A stretch of DNA of 64,000 bases. Source: Pseudomonas cavernae. GTDB lineage: Bacteria > Pseudomonadota > Gammaproteobacteria > Pseudomonadales > Pseudomonadaceae. Under the pieces are notes generated by a model, which saw only the letters and a program-made list of their open reading frames with translations, was not told where the DNA came from and searched no databases. Numbering within the stretch: position 1 is the first letter of the stretch; every line of letters starts with the position of its first letter. The position numbers were made by a program, and so were the translations under genes. The DNA lies in NCBI RefSeq assembly GCF_003595175.1, contig NZ_CP032419.1, forward strand, positions 4,216,001 to 4,280,000, read 5' to 3'. Positions 34,401 to 42,922 of this stretch are shown in pieces.

Positions 34401-34820
34401 ATGCGCATGCAGTCCCGTGTTATCGGCGGTGTTCTAGTCGCCACCCTGCTCACCCAGTTGAGCGCCTGCGGCACCCTGTTCTTTCCCGATCGCCGCGGAC
34501 AGATCGAAGGCAAGGTCGATCCGGTGATCGTCGCCCTGGACGCCATCGGCATCCTCTTCTACGTGATTCCCGGCTTGATCGCCTTCGGCGTCGACTTCGC
34601 CACCGGCGCCATCTACCTGCCGGAGGGGCAAAGCGCGCAGATCGACCCGCAGTTGCTGCACCAGAGCATCGGTGCCGACGGCCAGGTCGACCCGCTCAAG
34701 CTCAAGGCGGTGATCGAGCGCGAGACCGGTCACAGCCTGCCGCTCGACGACCCGCGCCTGATCCAGCAGCGTGGCAGCCTGCAGCAGCTGGCCGCCTACG
34801 GCCTGCATCCGGCGGCCTGA
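34401..34820 (+). CDS. Putative lipoprotein of unknown function
   Basis: This 139-residue protein has a type II signal with lipobox LSAC (about residues 20-23) and then a mature region GTLFFPDRRGQIEGKVDPVI followed by a hydrophobic stretch (VALDAIGILFYVIPGLIAFGVDF) that is unusual in a lipoprotein and could span or sit in the membrane. The C-terminal half is polar. An excellent AAGGAGGTG site fixes the ATG at 34401. I do not recognise a characterised family. It is followed one base later by a DinB gene, so they are probably co-transcribed. Confidence 0.78.
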   Translation: MRMQSRVIGGVLVATLLTQLSACGTLFFPDRRGQIEGKVDPVIVALDAIGILFYVIPGLIAFGVDFATGAIYLPEGQSAQIDPQLLHQSIGADGQVDPLKLKAVIERETGHSLPLDDPRLIQQRGSLQQLAAYGLHPAA

Positions 34821-34821
34821 G

Positions 34822-35334
34822 ATGGCGCGCCTGCTTGCCGGTCACCTCGAGCGCCTGCTGGCCTACCACGGCTGGGCCTACCGACGCCTGCTGACCAGCC
34901 TGGACGCGCTGGATGAAGCGAGCTACCGCGCGCCCTGCGGGCTGTTCTTCGGCAGCCTGCACGGCACCCTCAATCACCTGGCCGTCGCCGACCGGCTGTG
35001 GCTGGCGCGGGTGCGTGGCGAGCCGCAACCCTTTGCCCGCCTGGATGCCGAGGCCGCCCCGGACCTGGCGACGCTGGCCGGTTTTCTCGACACCGGGGTA
35101 CAGGCCTGGCAGCTCTGGCTGGGGCAGCAGGACGACGCCAGTCTCGGCGCCACCCTGAGCTATCTCAGCGTCTCCAATGGTCCGCAGCAGCGCGTGCTGG
35201 CCGATATCCTCAGCCATCTGGTCAACCACGGCACGCATCATCGCGGGCAGATCAGCACCGCGCTGACCGCCATGGGCCAGCCCGCACCGGAGCTGGACTA
35301 CATCTATTTCACGGCGCTGCCGGCATGCCGCTGA
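34822..35334 (+). CDS. DinB family four-helix protein
   Basis: This 170-residue DinB/YfiT-like protein has three potential metal-binding His in the usual places: LNHLAVADRLW (about 52-62) and GTHHRGQI near 137-144. These proteins form four-helix bundles with a Ni/Zn site and include thiol-dependent transferases and DNA-damage-induced proteins of unknown activity. Its ATG comes one base after the stop of the lipoprotein gene, and it overlaps the next gene by 10 bp, so translation is coupled across three genes. Confidence 0.87.
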   Translation: MARLLAGHLERLLAYHGWAYRRLLTSLDALDEASYRAPCGLFFGSLHGTLNHLAVADRLWLARVRGEPQPFARLDAEAAPDLATLAGFLDTGVQAWQLWLGQQDDASLGATLSYLSVSNGPQQRVLADILSHLVNHGTHHRGQISTALTAMGQPAPELDYIYFTALPACR

Positions 35335-36218
35335 ACAGTCACCACGCCCGCCTGCTGCGCCAGGCGACTCTCGCCTCGCTGGCGGTGGCCTGCATTCTGA
35401 TCGTCGCCAAGGGCATCGCCTGGTGGCTGAGCGGCTCGGTGAGCCTGCTCGCCGGCCTCACCGACTCGCTGCTGGACGGCGCCGCCTCGCTGCTCAACCT
35501 GCTGGCGGTGCACTACGCCCTGCGCCCGGCGGACGAGGATCACCGCTACGGTCACGGCAAAGCCGAGGCGCTGTCGGCCATGGCCCAGGCGCTGTTCATC
35601 GCCGGCAGCGCGGTGCTGATCGGCGTGCAGGCGGCGGAGCGCCTGCAGCAGCCGCAAGTCCTGGAAGGTACCCGTCTGGGCATCGCCGTGATGCTCCTGG
35701 CCCTGGCGCTGACCGCCGCGCTGCTGCTGTTCCAGCACCGGGTGATCCGCCTGACCGGCTCCACGGCGATCCGCGCCGACAGCCTGCACTACCGCTCCGA
35801 CTTGCTGCTCAACACCAGCATCCTCGTCGCCCTGGTGCTCGCCGGTTTCGGCTGGACCCGCGTGGATGCGCTGTTCGGCCTCGGCATCGCCGCCTACATC
35901 CTGTGGAGCGCGGTGACCATCGCCCGCGAGGCGGTCGCCGTGCTGATGGACCAGGAACTGCCCAGCGAGGTCAGCGCGCGCATGCTCGAACTGGCTCAAT
36001 CGGTACCGGGCGTGCTGGCGGTCCACGACCTGCGCACGCGGGTGTCCGGCACCCGCTGGTTCGTCCAGCTGAACCTGGAACTGCCGGGCGAGCTGAGCCT
36101 GACCGCCGCCCACGAGCGCTGCGTGCAGGTGGAAACGGCGATTCGCGCCCAGTACCCACGCGCCGAGGTGCTGGTGCACGCCGACCCGGCCGGCGCCCAT
36201 GCGCAGGACGCAGACTGA
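35325..36218 (+). CDS. Cation diffusion facilitator transporter (FieF-like)
   Basis: This 297-residue CDF protein has six predicted membrane helices and a cytoplasmic C-terminal domain. The transport-site motifs are in TM2 (LTDSLLDGAAS, with two Asp) and TM5 (RADSLHYRSDLLLN, His/Asp), and the loop after TM2 has HRYGHGKAEALSA. This matches FieF-type Zn/Fe exporters. The metal is not certain from sequence. The ATG overlaps the DinB stop region by 10 bp. I recall a transporter at the matching place (PA3963) in P. aeruginosa. Confidence 0.88.
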   Translation: MPLNSHHARLLRQATLASLAVACILIVAKGIAWWLSGSVSLLAGLTDSLLDGAASLLNLLAVHYALRPADEDHRYGHGKAEALSAMAQALFIAGSAVLIGVQAAERLQQPQVLEGTRLGIAVMLLALALTAALLLFQHRVIRLTGSTAIRADSLHYRSDLLLNTSILVALVLAGFGWTRVDALFGLGIAAYILWSAVTIAREAVAVLMDQELPSEVSARMLELAQSVPGVLAVHDLRTRVSGTRWFVQLNLELPGELSLTAAHERCVQVETAIRAQYPRAEVLVHADPAGAHAQDAD

Positions 36219-36228
36219 GCGCAACGAC

Positions 36229-36244
36229 TAGAGCAATTGCTCTA
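36229..36244. promoter_or_regulatory. Perfect 16-bp palindrome before the MAPEG gene
   Basis: TAGAGCAATTGCTCTA is a perfect palindrome in the 82-bp gap after the CDF gene, about 57 bp upstream of the MAPEG start codon. It may be an operator for an unlinked dimeric regulator. Confidence 0.4.
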
Positions 36245-36300
36245 AACTCCCTAGACTGACGCGGCTTTCCTGCCTAACAACGAAGTCCGAGGAGCCGCAC

Positions 36301-36717
36301 GTGCCACTTTCCCCAACCGCCCTGACCCTGCTCGGCCTGATCGCCTGGGCCCTGCTGCTGGTCGTGCTGCTCGCCAACCAGCGCGGCCTGCTGGTGCTCG
36401 GCGGCAAGCTGGCGGTCAACGCCTTCGCCCCCGACGGCAGCACCACCCCCGGCTTCGGCCAACGCCTGACCCGCGCCCACGCCAACTGCCTGGAAAACCT
36501 GCCGTTGCAGGCGCCGGTGCTGCTCTACGCCCTGCACGCCGGGCAGAGCGCGCTGACCGACCCGCTGGCGCCACTGTTGCTCGGCGCGCGCCTGTTCCAG
36601 AGCGTCATGCACCTGATCAGCACCGCCCCGCTGTTCGTCTGGCTGCGCTTCGCCGGCTTCCTGGTGCAGGTAGTGATCCTCGCCTGGTGGCTGCTGCGCC
36701 TGAGCGGCCTGCTCTAA
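36301..36717 (+). CDS. MAPEG family membrane protein
   Basis: This 138-residue protein has four membrane helices and the MAPEG signature region RLTRAHANCLENLPLQAPVLL (about 56-76), with the conserved RAHxNxxE. MAPEG proteins include membrane glutathione transferases and eicosanoid enzymes; bacterial members of this kind are mostly uncharacterised. GTG is used as start with GGAG six bases upstream. Its TAA stop codon is formed by the left end of the MITE-like element at 36715. Confidence 0.85.
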   Translation: MPLSPTALTLLGLIAWALLLVVLLANQRGLLVLGGKLAVNAFAPDGSTTPGFGQRLTRAHANCLENLPLQAPVLLYALHAGQSALTDPLAPLLLGARLFQSVMHLISTAPLFVWLRFAGFLVQVVILAWWLLRLSGLL

Positions 36718-36974
36718 GAGCCTGTCTCGGATCGCGCGAGCTAGAGCGAGACAAGGCGCAACGACCAACGGGAGTAACAGCCGAAGGCTGGCCCGCAGGG
36801 CGAGCGTAGCGAGTCAAACAGCCGAGGAAGCGCAGTTTACGAGTTGCAAATGAGCATGACTCGCTGCGCTCGCCCCGTCGGGGCCGCGCTAAAGCGCGTT
36901 AGCCGCAAGCGGCTTGCCGAGGCTGTTTTTAACGCAGTATCGCCGACGCGCAGCAGATCCGAGACAGGCTCTTA
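36715..36974. mobile_element. 260-bp MITE-like element with 19-bp perfect terminal inverted repeats (type D)
   Basis: The ends TAAGAGCCTGTCTCGGATC (36715-36733) and its exact reverse complement (36956-36974) flank a non-coding interior with stem-forming parts such as AAGCCGCTTGCGGC-like arms. Flanking C and G extend the match to CTAA/TTAG. The left end supplies the TAA stop of the MAPEG gene and the right end, read on the minus strand, the TAA stop of rhlE. The interior shares segments with the 204-bp element at 38365, including TGTTTTTAACGCAG. Confidence 0.85.
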
Positions 36975-38297
36975 GGGCTTCTTCTTTCTCGGCCCGGTAT
37001 TGAAGCTCGGCACCTTGCGCACCGCCTTGACCTGCGGCTGGGCCGGCGCCTCACTCTCCACCCAGCGGCCGAGGGCGGCCTTGCTGCCGGTGGTCTTGGG
37101 CTTCTTGGGTTTCTTCGGCTTCTTCAGCACCTGGCCGCTGGCGTCGGTCTGCGGCACGCGGTGGTCCGGCTCGAAATCTTGCTCGTCGATGCGCTGCAGG
37201 GTCTGCCGGGTCAGCACTTCGATGGCCGCCAGCAACTGTACTTCGTCGGCGCACACCAGCGACACGGCCTGCCCCTTGGCGCCGGCGCGGCCGGTGCGGC
37301 CGATGCGATGCACGTAGTCCTCGGCGACGATCGGCAGGTCGAAGTTGACCACCAGCGGCAGGTCGTCGATGTCCAGGCCACGCGCGGCGACGTCGGTGGC
37401 GACCAGCACCTGCACCTCGCGCGCCTTGAAGCGGTCCAGCGCGCGCTGGCGGGTGGCCTGCGGCCTGTCGCCGTGGATGCCGTCGGCAACGATGCCCTCG
37501 GCCTGCAGCAGTTCGCTGAGCTGGTCGACGCCGTTGCGGGTCTTGGCGAACACCAGCACCTGGCCCCAGCGCCGCTCGCGCAGCAGGTGCAGGAACAGCT
37601 CCGCCTTGCGCTTCTTGTCCACCGGAATCAGCCACTGCTTGACGCTGCTGGCGGCGACGTTGCGCGGGCTGACCTCGATGGACAGCGGCTCGTTGAGCAT
37701 CTGCCCGGCGAGCAGGCGGATGGCCTCGGAGAAGGTCGCCGAGAACAGCAGGGTCTGGCGTTGCTTCGGCAGCGCGGCGTAGATGGCGCGCAGCTCCTCG
37801 GCGAAGCCGAGGTCGAGCATGCGGTCGGCCTCATCGAGCACCAGGGCCTGCAGCTGGCCGAACTTCAGCGCATTCTGGCGGAACAGATCGAGCAGCCGCC
37901 CGGGGGTGGCGACCAGCAGGTCGACGCCCTTGCGCAGCTTCATCATCTGCGGGTTGATGCTGACCCCGCCGTACACCGCGTAGGTGCGCAGCGGCAGGTG
38001 CTGGCCGTACTGGCGGAAGCTCTCGTGCACCTGCTCGGCCAGTTCGCGGGTCGGCACCAGCACCAGCGCGCGCACCGAATTGCTCTCCACCTGGGCGCCT
38101 TCCATCATCAGGCGTTGCAGCAGCGGCAGGGCGAAGCCGGCGGTCTTGCCGGTGCCGGTCTGCGCCGCGGCGAGCAGGTCGCGACCGGCCAGCACCGCTG
38201 GGATGGCCTGCGCCTGCACCGGCGACGGGGTTTGATAGCCGAGGGTGTCGATGGCGCGCAGCAGCGGTTCGATCAGGCCGAGGGAGGCGAAAGTCAT
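36972..38297 (-). CDS. rhlE: DEAD-box RNA helicase RhlE-like
   Basis: This 441-residue helicase has the Q motif (GYQTPSPVQAQAIP), Walker A AAQTGTGKT (about 45-53), PTRELAEQV, DEADRMLD, SATF, RGLDIDDLPLVVNFD and HRIGRTGRAG. The C-terminal tail is Lys/Pro-rich (KKPKKPKKPK) and basic, as in RhlE-type proteins that act on ribosomal RNA and cold response. I chose the ATG at 38295-38297; the frame extends 36 codons further up without family similarity. Its stop codon lies within the right end of the element at 36715, so the end of the protein may have been set by that insertion. Confidence 0.9.
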   Translation of the reverse strand: MTFASLGLIEPLLRAIDTLGYQTPSPVQAQAIPAVLAGRDLLAAAQTGTGKTAGFALPLLQRLMMEGAQVESNSVRALVLVPTRELAEQVHESFRQYGQHLPLRTYAVYGGVSINPQMMKLRKGVDLLVATPGRLLDLFRQNALKFGQLQALVLDEADRMLDLGFAEELRAIYAALPKQRQTLLFSATFSEAIRLLAGQMLNEPLSIEVSPRNVAASSVKQWLIPVDKKRKAELFLHLLRERRWGQVLVFAKTRNGVDQLSELLQAEGIVADGIHGDRPQATRQRALDRFKAREVQVLVATDVAARGLDIDDLPLVVNFDLPIVAEDYVHRIGRTGRAGAKGQAVSLVCADEVQLLAAIEVLTRQTLQRIDEQDFEPDHRVPQTDASGQVLKKPKKPKKPKTTGSKAALGRWVESEAPAQPQVKAVRKVPSFNTGPRKKKP

Positions 38298-38364
38298 GGC
38301 GGTACCAGGGTGTTTCCGGAAAACCGCCAGTTTACCCTGCCGCCACCCCGGGCCGCGGCAGAAT

Positions 38365-38568
38365 CTAGGTTCTGTACGAAAACTCTCCGAGCGAAGGTCA
38401 GGCAAGGCAAAAACAGGCGAGGACGCGGAGTTTACGGGCTGTAAATGAGCAGTACTCGTTTCACTCGCCCTGACGGGCCGCCCTGCGGGCGTTCAGTGGC
38501 AAGCCACTGTCCGAGCCTGTTTTTAACGCAGCATCACCGAGCGCAGGTAGTTTTCGGACAGAACCTAG
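38365..38568. mobile_element. 204-bp MITE-like element with CTAGGTTCTGT terminal inverted repeats (type C)
   Basis: The left end CTAGGTTCTGTACGAAAACT and the right end, read in reverse complement as CTAGGTTCTGTCCGAAAACT, match at 19 of 20 positions. The interior is non-coding and has several hairpin arms (CGCCCTGACGGGCCGCCCTGC). Its right-hand CTAG gives the TAG stop codon of the exonuclease gene on the minus strand. The left end lies 67 bp upstream of the rhlE start codon, so it may also influence rhlE transcription. Confidence 0.85.
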
Positions 38569-39218
38569 CGCAGCTTGCTCAGTTCGCTGGCAACCTTCGC
38601 CGCCGGCACCCGTTGCAGGCGGCAGAGCAACTCGTGGGACACCGCGCGCAGGCCATGCCGCTCGCGCAACCGCTCGAGCAGATGCAAGGTCAGGTTGGCG
38701 GCCATCTCGGCATCGGCCAGCGCCCGGTGGGCGCGGCCTGTGTCCGGCAGGCGCGCCCAGCTGTTGAGGGTGCCGAGCTTGTGGTTGGGCGCCTCGGGCA
38801 ACAGGCGGCGGGCGAGCAGCAGTGAACAGGCGAAGGCCTGTTGGCGGCTGCGGCGAATCAGGCCCAGCTCGGCATCCCAGAACTTCTGGTCGAACGCGGC
38901 ATTGTGCGCCAGCAGCGGCGTAGTACCGACGAACTCGGCGACCTCGTGCATCACCTGCGCCGCCGGCGGCGCGCTGCGCAGCATGGCGTTGCTGATGCCG
39001 GTGAGCTGCTCGATGAACGGCGGCACCCAGGCGCCACTGTTCATCAGGCTCTGGTAGCGGGCGACGATGCGCCCATCTTCGACTATCACCGCGGCGATCT
39101 CGGTGGCGCGACAGCTAGGTCCTGGGCTGATCCCGGTGGTTTCAAAGTCGATGACGGCGATGGGTTCCAAACTCGTATCTCGGGCAAATGATTGAATAGC
39201 GGGTCGCTGCAACGGCAA
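38565..39218 (-). CDS. DEDDh 3'-5' exonuclease (DnaQ-like)
   Basis: This protein of up to 217 residues has a complete DEDDh site: VIDFETTG (about 22-29), LLAHNAAFDQKFW (about 102-114) and HRALADAEMAANL (about 163-175). It resembles stand-alone exonucleases related to the proofreading subunit of polymerase III, but lacks polymerase-binding parts. The start is uncertain: the longest form uses TTG at 39218 and a second TTG at 39170 begins directly before the domain. The last codon is followed by TAG that belongs to the element at 38365. Confidence 0.85.
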   Translation of the reverse strand: MPLQRPAIQSFARDTSLEPIAVIDFETTGISPGPSCRATEIAAVIVEDGRIVARYQSLMNSGAWVPPFIEQLTGISNAMLRSAPPAAQVMHEVAEFVGTTPLLAHNAAFDQKFWDAELGLIRRSRQQAFACSLLLARRLLPEAPNHKLGTLNSWARLPDTGRAHRALADAEMAANLTLHLLERLRERHGLRAVSHELLCRLQRVPAAKVASELSKLR

Positions 39219-39285
39219 AGCCAGCGTTAGGCGAAACCCAGTGAAATAACCGGCCTAGCGCGAAGGCGCGATCGGCGTTGGCCGC

Positions 39286-39927
39286 TCAGTCGAGCCGCGC
39301 CGCGACTTCCTTCCATTCGCCCAGCCCCAGGCCATCCAGGCTCCAGGGGCCGATGCGCACGCGTACCAGGCGCAGGGTCGGCAGGCCGACCGCCGCGGTC
39401 ATCCGCCGCACCTGGCGATTGCGCCCCTCGCGGATCACCAGCTCCAGCCAGCTGGTCGGAATGCTCTGGCGGAAGCGTACCGGCGGGTTGCGCGCCCACA
39501 GCTCGGGCGCCTCGATCCGCCGCGCCTGCGCCGGCAGGGTCGGGCCGTCGTTGAGCTCGACGCCGTCGCGCAGGCGCTGCAGCTGCGTCTCGTCCGGCTC
39601 GCCTTCCACCTGCACCCAATAGGTCTTCGCCAGCTTGTGCTTGGGGTCGGCGATGCGCGCCTGCAGGCGGCCGTCGTTGGTCAGCAGCAGCAGGCCTTCG
39701 CTGTCGCGATCCAGGCGCCCGGCCGGGTAGATGCCGGGGATCGCGATGAAATCCTTGAGCGTCGCCCGCCCCTGCTCGTCGCTGAACTGGGTGAGCACGT
39801 CGAACGGCTTGTTGAAAAGGATCAACCGCGGCTCGGCCGGCGGCGCCTTGGCCACCCGCCGGGGCGCCGGCTGAGCGCGTGGGGCCGGCCGGGAGGAGCG
39901 GGAAGCGGGACGTGGAGGACGGGGCAT
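39286..39927 (-). CDS. rluE: 23S rRNA pseudouridine synthase RluE-like
   Basis: This 213-residue pseudouridine synthase of the RsuA/RluE group has the catalytic Asp in [14 protein letters not shown] (about 70-83), [10 protein letters not shown] near the start of the domain, [13 protein letters not shown] near 163, and no S4 domain. Short length and lack of S4 favour RluE, which modifies U2457 of 23S rRNA, over RluB/RluF. The first 30 residues are Arg/Pro-rich and disordered. I recall a pseudouridine synthase at the matching P. aeruginosa locus near amn. Confidence 0.88.
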   Translation of the reverse strand: MPRPPRPASRSSRPAPRAQPAPRRVAKAPPAEPRLILFNKPFDVLTQFSDEQGRATLKDFIAIPGIYPAGRLDRDSEGLLLLTNDGRLQARIADPKHKLAKTYWVQVEGEPDETQLQRLRDGVELNDGPTLPAQARRIEAPELWARNPPVRFRQSIPTSWLELVIREGRNRQVRRMTAAVGLPTLRLVRVRIGPWSLDGLGLGEWKEVAARLD

Positions 39928-40010
39928 GATTGCAAAAGGTGTCGGCGCTGCTGGCAGCGAGGAGCGGCCATGCTAGGTTGGGCATCTGCCATCCGCAAGA
40001 GCGCCCCGCC

Positions 40011-41060
40011 ATGCCCGCCCCGCTGCGCCCCCTCTGGCTGCTCAACCTGCTGACCCTGCTCGGGCGCGACCAGCCCTACCAAGGGCCGCCCAGCGCGCAT
40101 TTCGACGGCCAACGCTTTCGCAACCTGCAGCCGACCGCGCACAAGGGCCTGCGCGACTTGTTGAAATGGCAACTCGAACGCCCGCGCCAGGCACCCTGGA
40201 TCGCCCCGCCGCCGGCGCCGCCAGCCGCTATTAGTGCACGGGTGAGCGGCGACACCTTGCACGTCACCTATATCAACCACGCCACCCTGCTGCTGCAGCT
40301 GCACGGCCTGAACATCCTCACCGACCCGGTGTGGTCGCAGCGGGTCAGCCCGTTCAGCTTCGTCGGCCCGCGCCGCCATCATCCGCCGGGGCTGAGCCTC
40401 GAGCAGTTGCCGCCGATCGACCTGATCCTGGTCAGCCACAACCACTACGACCACCTCGACCTGTGGAGCCTGCGCCAACTGGCCCAGCGCTTTCCCGCCG
40501 CGCGGGTGGTCAGCGGCCTGGGTAACGGCGCGCTGATCGGCGCCTGCGGCTTCGCCGAGGTGATCGAACTGGACTGGTGGCAGAGCCTGCCGCTGGCCGA
40601 CGGCCTGAGCCTGCACGGGGTACCGGTGCAGCACTGGTCGGCGCGCAGCCGCAAGGACACCAACCAGACCCTGTGGCTGGGCTTCGTGCTCGACTCGCTG
40701 CACGGCCCGCTGCTATTCCCCGGCGATACCGGCCTCGGCCCGGAGTTCCAGCTGATCCGCCAGCGCTTCGGCCCGCTGCGCTTCGCCGCCCTGCCGATCG
40801 GCGCCTACGCGCCGCGCTGGTTCATGCGCGACCACCACATGAATCCCGACGACGCGGTGCAGGCGCATCGCCAGCTGCAGGCGCAGACCAGCATGGCCAT
40901 TCACTTCGGCACCTTCCGCCTCACCGACGAGGGCCAGTTCGACCCGCCGCGCGACCTGGCGCTGGCCCTGACCGAACACGGCGTCGACCCGCAGAGCTTC
41001 CGCGCCCCGGTGCCGGGCGAGCAGTGGGCGGTGCCGGCGTTGGTCGCGCAGGGAGCGTAG
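40011..41060 (+). CDS. MBL-fold metallohydrolase, NAPE-PLD/UlaG-like
   Basis: This 349-residue metallo-beta-lactamase-fold enzyme has HATLLLQLHGLNILTDPVWSQR, the metal motif SHNHYDHLD (about 145-153), a GDTG metal Asp (about 244-247) and a final HFGTF. The layout matches N-acyl-phosphatidylethanolamine phospholipase D-like and related hydrolases. The actual substrate in bacteria is not known. I chose the ATG at 40011. The TAG stop codon is part of the GTAG end of the adjoining hairpin repeat. Confidence 0.87.
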   Translation: MPAPLRPLWLLNLLTLLGRDQPYQGPPSAHFDGQRFRNLQPTAHKGLRDLLKWQLERPRQAPWIAPPPAPPAAISARVSGDTLHVTYINHATLLLQLHGLNILTDPVWSQRVSPFSFVGPRRHHPPGLSLEQLPPIDLILVSHNHYDHLDLWSLRQLAQRFPAARVVSGLGNGALIGACGFAEVIELDWWQSLPLADGLSLHGVPVQHWSARSRKDTNQTLWLGFVLDSLHGPLLFPGDTGLGPEFQLIRQRFGPLRFAALPIGAYAPRWFMRDHHMNPDDAVQAHRQLQAQTSMAIHFGTFRLTDEGQFDPPRDLALALTEHGVDPQSFRAPVPGEQWAVPALVAQGA

Positions 41061-41169
41061 GTTGGGTTGAGACGCGCAGCGACGAAGCCCAACAGGCGAT
41101 GTTTGCCCCGACAACCTGGCCTGGGCCGGGCACCGTTGTTGGGCTTCGTTGCACTCAGCGCCAACCTAC
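41057..41169. repeat. GTAGG...CCTAC intergenic hairpin repeat
   Basis: GTAGGTTGGGTTGAG and CTCAGCGCCAACCTAC form the ends, with the inner pair GACGAAGCCCAAC / GTTGGGCTTCGT. The left end overlaps the stop codon of the MBL-hydrolase gene (TAG at 41058-41060). Confidence 0.78.
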
Positions 41170-41227
41170 AAATGCGCTCCCTAGCTTGGGCTGAGTTCCG
41201 CGAAGCCCTGCTAATTGTTCCCCCAGA

Positions 41228-42709
41228 TCAGCGGAACGGCGGCTCGTCGAAGCTGCGCAGCTTGCGCGAGTGCAGGGCGTTGAGCTGGCTGCGCAGCAGA
41301 TCCAGGGCGGCGATGCCGATGTGCAGGTGCTGGGTCACCGCCCGCTCGTAGAACGCGCCGGCGGCGCCGGGCAGCTTGATCTCGCTGTGCAACGGCTTGT
41401 CCGACACGCACAGCAGGGTGCCGTAGGGCACCCGCAGGCGATAGCCCTGGGCGGCGATGGTGCCGCTTTCCATGTCTACCGCCACCGCCCGCGAGAGGTT
41501 GATCAGCGGCCGCTCCTGGGCCCAGCGCAGCTCCCAGTTGCGGTCGTCGTAGGTCAGCACGGTGCCGGTGCGCAGACGCCGCTTGAGCGCCTCGCCGCGC
41601 TCGCCGGTGACCTGTGCGGCGGCTTCCTGCAGCGCCTGCTGCACCTCGGCCAGGGCCGGCAGCGGGATATGCGGCGGCAGCACGCGGTCGAGGATGCCGT
41701 CGCGGCGCATGTAGGCGTGCGCCAGCACGTAGTCGCCGATGGTCTGCGATTGGCGCAGGCCGCCGCAGTGGCCGATCATCAGCCAGCAGTGCGGACGCAG
41801 CACGGCCAGGTGGTCGGTGATGTTCTTCGCGTTGGACGGGCCGACGCCGATGTTGACCAGGGTCACGCCATGGCCGTCGCCGGCGATCAGGTGGTAGGCC
41901 GGCATCTGGTAGCGGTGCCAGACCACCGCATCGGCGACCGCCTGGGCATCCTCGTCGGAGGTGCCGCGCTCGATGATGACGTTGCCCGGCAGCACCATGC
42001 GCACATAGCGCGGGTTGTCGCGCAACTGCGCCAGGCCGTGACGGATGAACTGGTCGACGTAGCGGTGGTAGTTGGTCAGCAGGATCCACGGCTGGACATG
42101 ACGCCAGTCGCTGCCGGTGTAGTGCTGCAGGCGCTTGAGGGAGAAATCCACCCGTGCCGCGTCGAACAGCGCCAGCGGCATCGGGTCGGCATGCTCCCAG
42201 TCGTACAGGCCGTCGGCCACACCGTCGGTGGCGGCCGACAGGTCGGTGCTGGGGAACACCCGCGCCAGCTCGGCGGCGGTGACCCCGGAACCGGCCAGCT
42301 CGTCGCCCTGCTCAACCACGTAGGGATAGGGGATGTTCTGCTGGCTGAGGCCGACTTCCACGGTGACGGTGAAGTCCTCCATCAGCGGCCGCAACTGATC
42401 GAGCAGGTAGCCGCGGAAGGCCGCCGGCTGGGTCACGGTGACGCTGTAGGTGCCCGGCACCTGGACCTTGGCGAAGGCGCGGGTGGTGCTCGGCACCTCG
42501 CCCTGGCAATGGTAGGTCAGGCGCAGTTCCGGGTAGCGGAACTGGTTGCGCCGCTCGGCATCCGGCTTGCTGCGTTCCTTGAGGTAGCGCTTGAGCGCCT
42601 GGCTGAGGCCCTGGGTGGCCTGCTGGTGCAGGGCGGCGAGGAGGTCGACCGCCGCCTCGGCGGTTTCGGCGACGACAAAGGCTTCGGAGAGAGCGGTCAC
42701 GTTGGGCAT
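41228..42709 (-). CDS. amn: AMP nucleosidase
   Basis: This protein of about 493 residues hydrolyses AMP to adenine and ribose 5-phosphate, linking purine pools to salvage. It has an N-terminal AMP nucleosidase-specific domain (RYPELRLTYHCQGEVP) and a C-terminal phosphorylase fold with VNIGVGPSNAKNITDHLA, GHCGGLRQSQ, VAVDMESGTIAAQGYR and CVSDKPLHSEIKLPG. The ATG at 42707-42709 begins MPNVTALSEAF; a TTG six codons upstream is also open. The AGGA next to this ATG is too close, so the start is uncertain. I recall amn beside aidB and tetR at this locus in P. aeruginosa. Confidence 0.94.
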   Translation of the reverse strand: MPNVTALSEAFVVAETAEAAVDLLAALHQQATQGLSQALKRYLKERSKPDAERRNQFRYPELRLTYHCQGEVPSTTRAFAKVQVPGTYSVTVTQPAAFRGYLLDQLRPLMEDFTVTVEVGLSQQNIPYPYVVEQGDELAGSGVTAAELARVFPSTDLSAATDGVADGLYDWEHADPMPLALFDAARVDFSLKRLQHYTGSDWRHVQPWILLTNYHRYVDQFIRHGLAQLRDNPRYVRMVLPGNVIIERGTSDEDAQAVADAVVWHRYQMPAYHLIAGDGHGVTLVNIGVGPSNAKNITDHLAVLRPHCWLMIGHCGGLRQSQTIGDYVLAHAYMRRDGILDRVLPPHIPLPALAEVQQALQEAAAQVTGERGEALKRRLRTGTVLTYDDRNWELRWAQERPLINLSRAVAVDMESGTIAAQGYRLRVPYGTLLCVSDKPLHSEIKLPGAAGAFYERAVTQHLHIGIAALDLLRSQLNALHSRKLRSFDEPPFR

Positions 42710-42865
42710 TCCTGTCTGGGCACGCAAGGCTCTATCTTGCCTGCTTCACGCAGAAAAGCCATGGCCGCCCAGCGAGCGGGCTCAGCAAGTAGTGAGCCCG
42801 CCCAATGCCGGTGCGGGGCTCAGAGCCTGTTCACCATCCGCTGTCCGTCGGCGTTGCTGCTTTTG

Positions 42866-42904
42866 CCCCCTCTCCCCCTGCTTCTGAAGAAAGGTGGGAG
42901 AGGG
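42866..42904. repeat. CCCTCTCCC/GGGAGAGGG-type palindromic repeat
   Basis: CCCCCTCTCCCCCT pairs with AGGTGGGAGAGGG. It is one of two copies in the gap between amn and aidB. Confidence 0.65.
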
Positions 42905-42922
42905 CTAGGTTGGCTGACCGGC

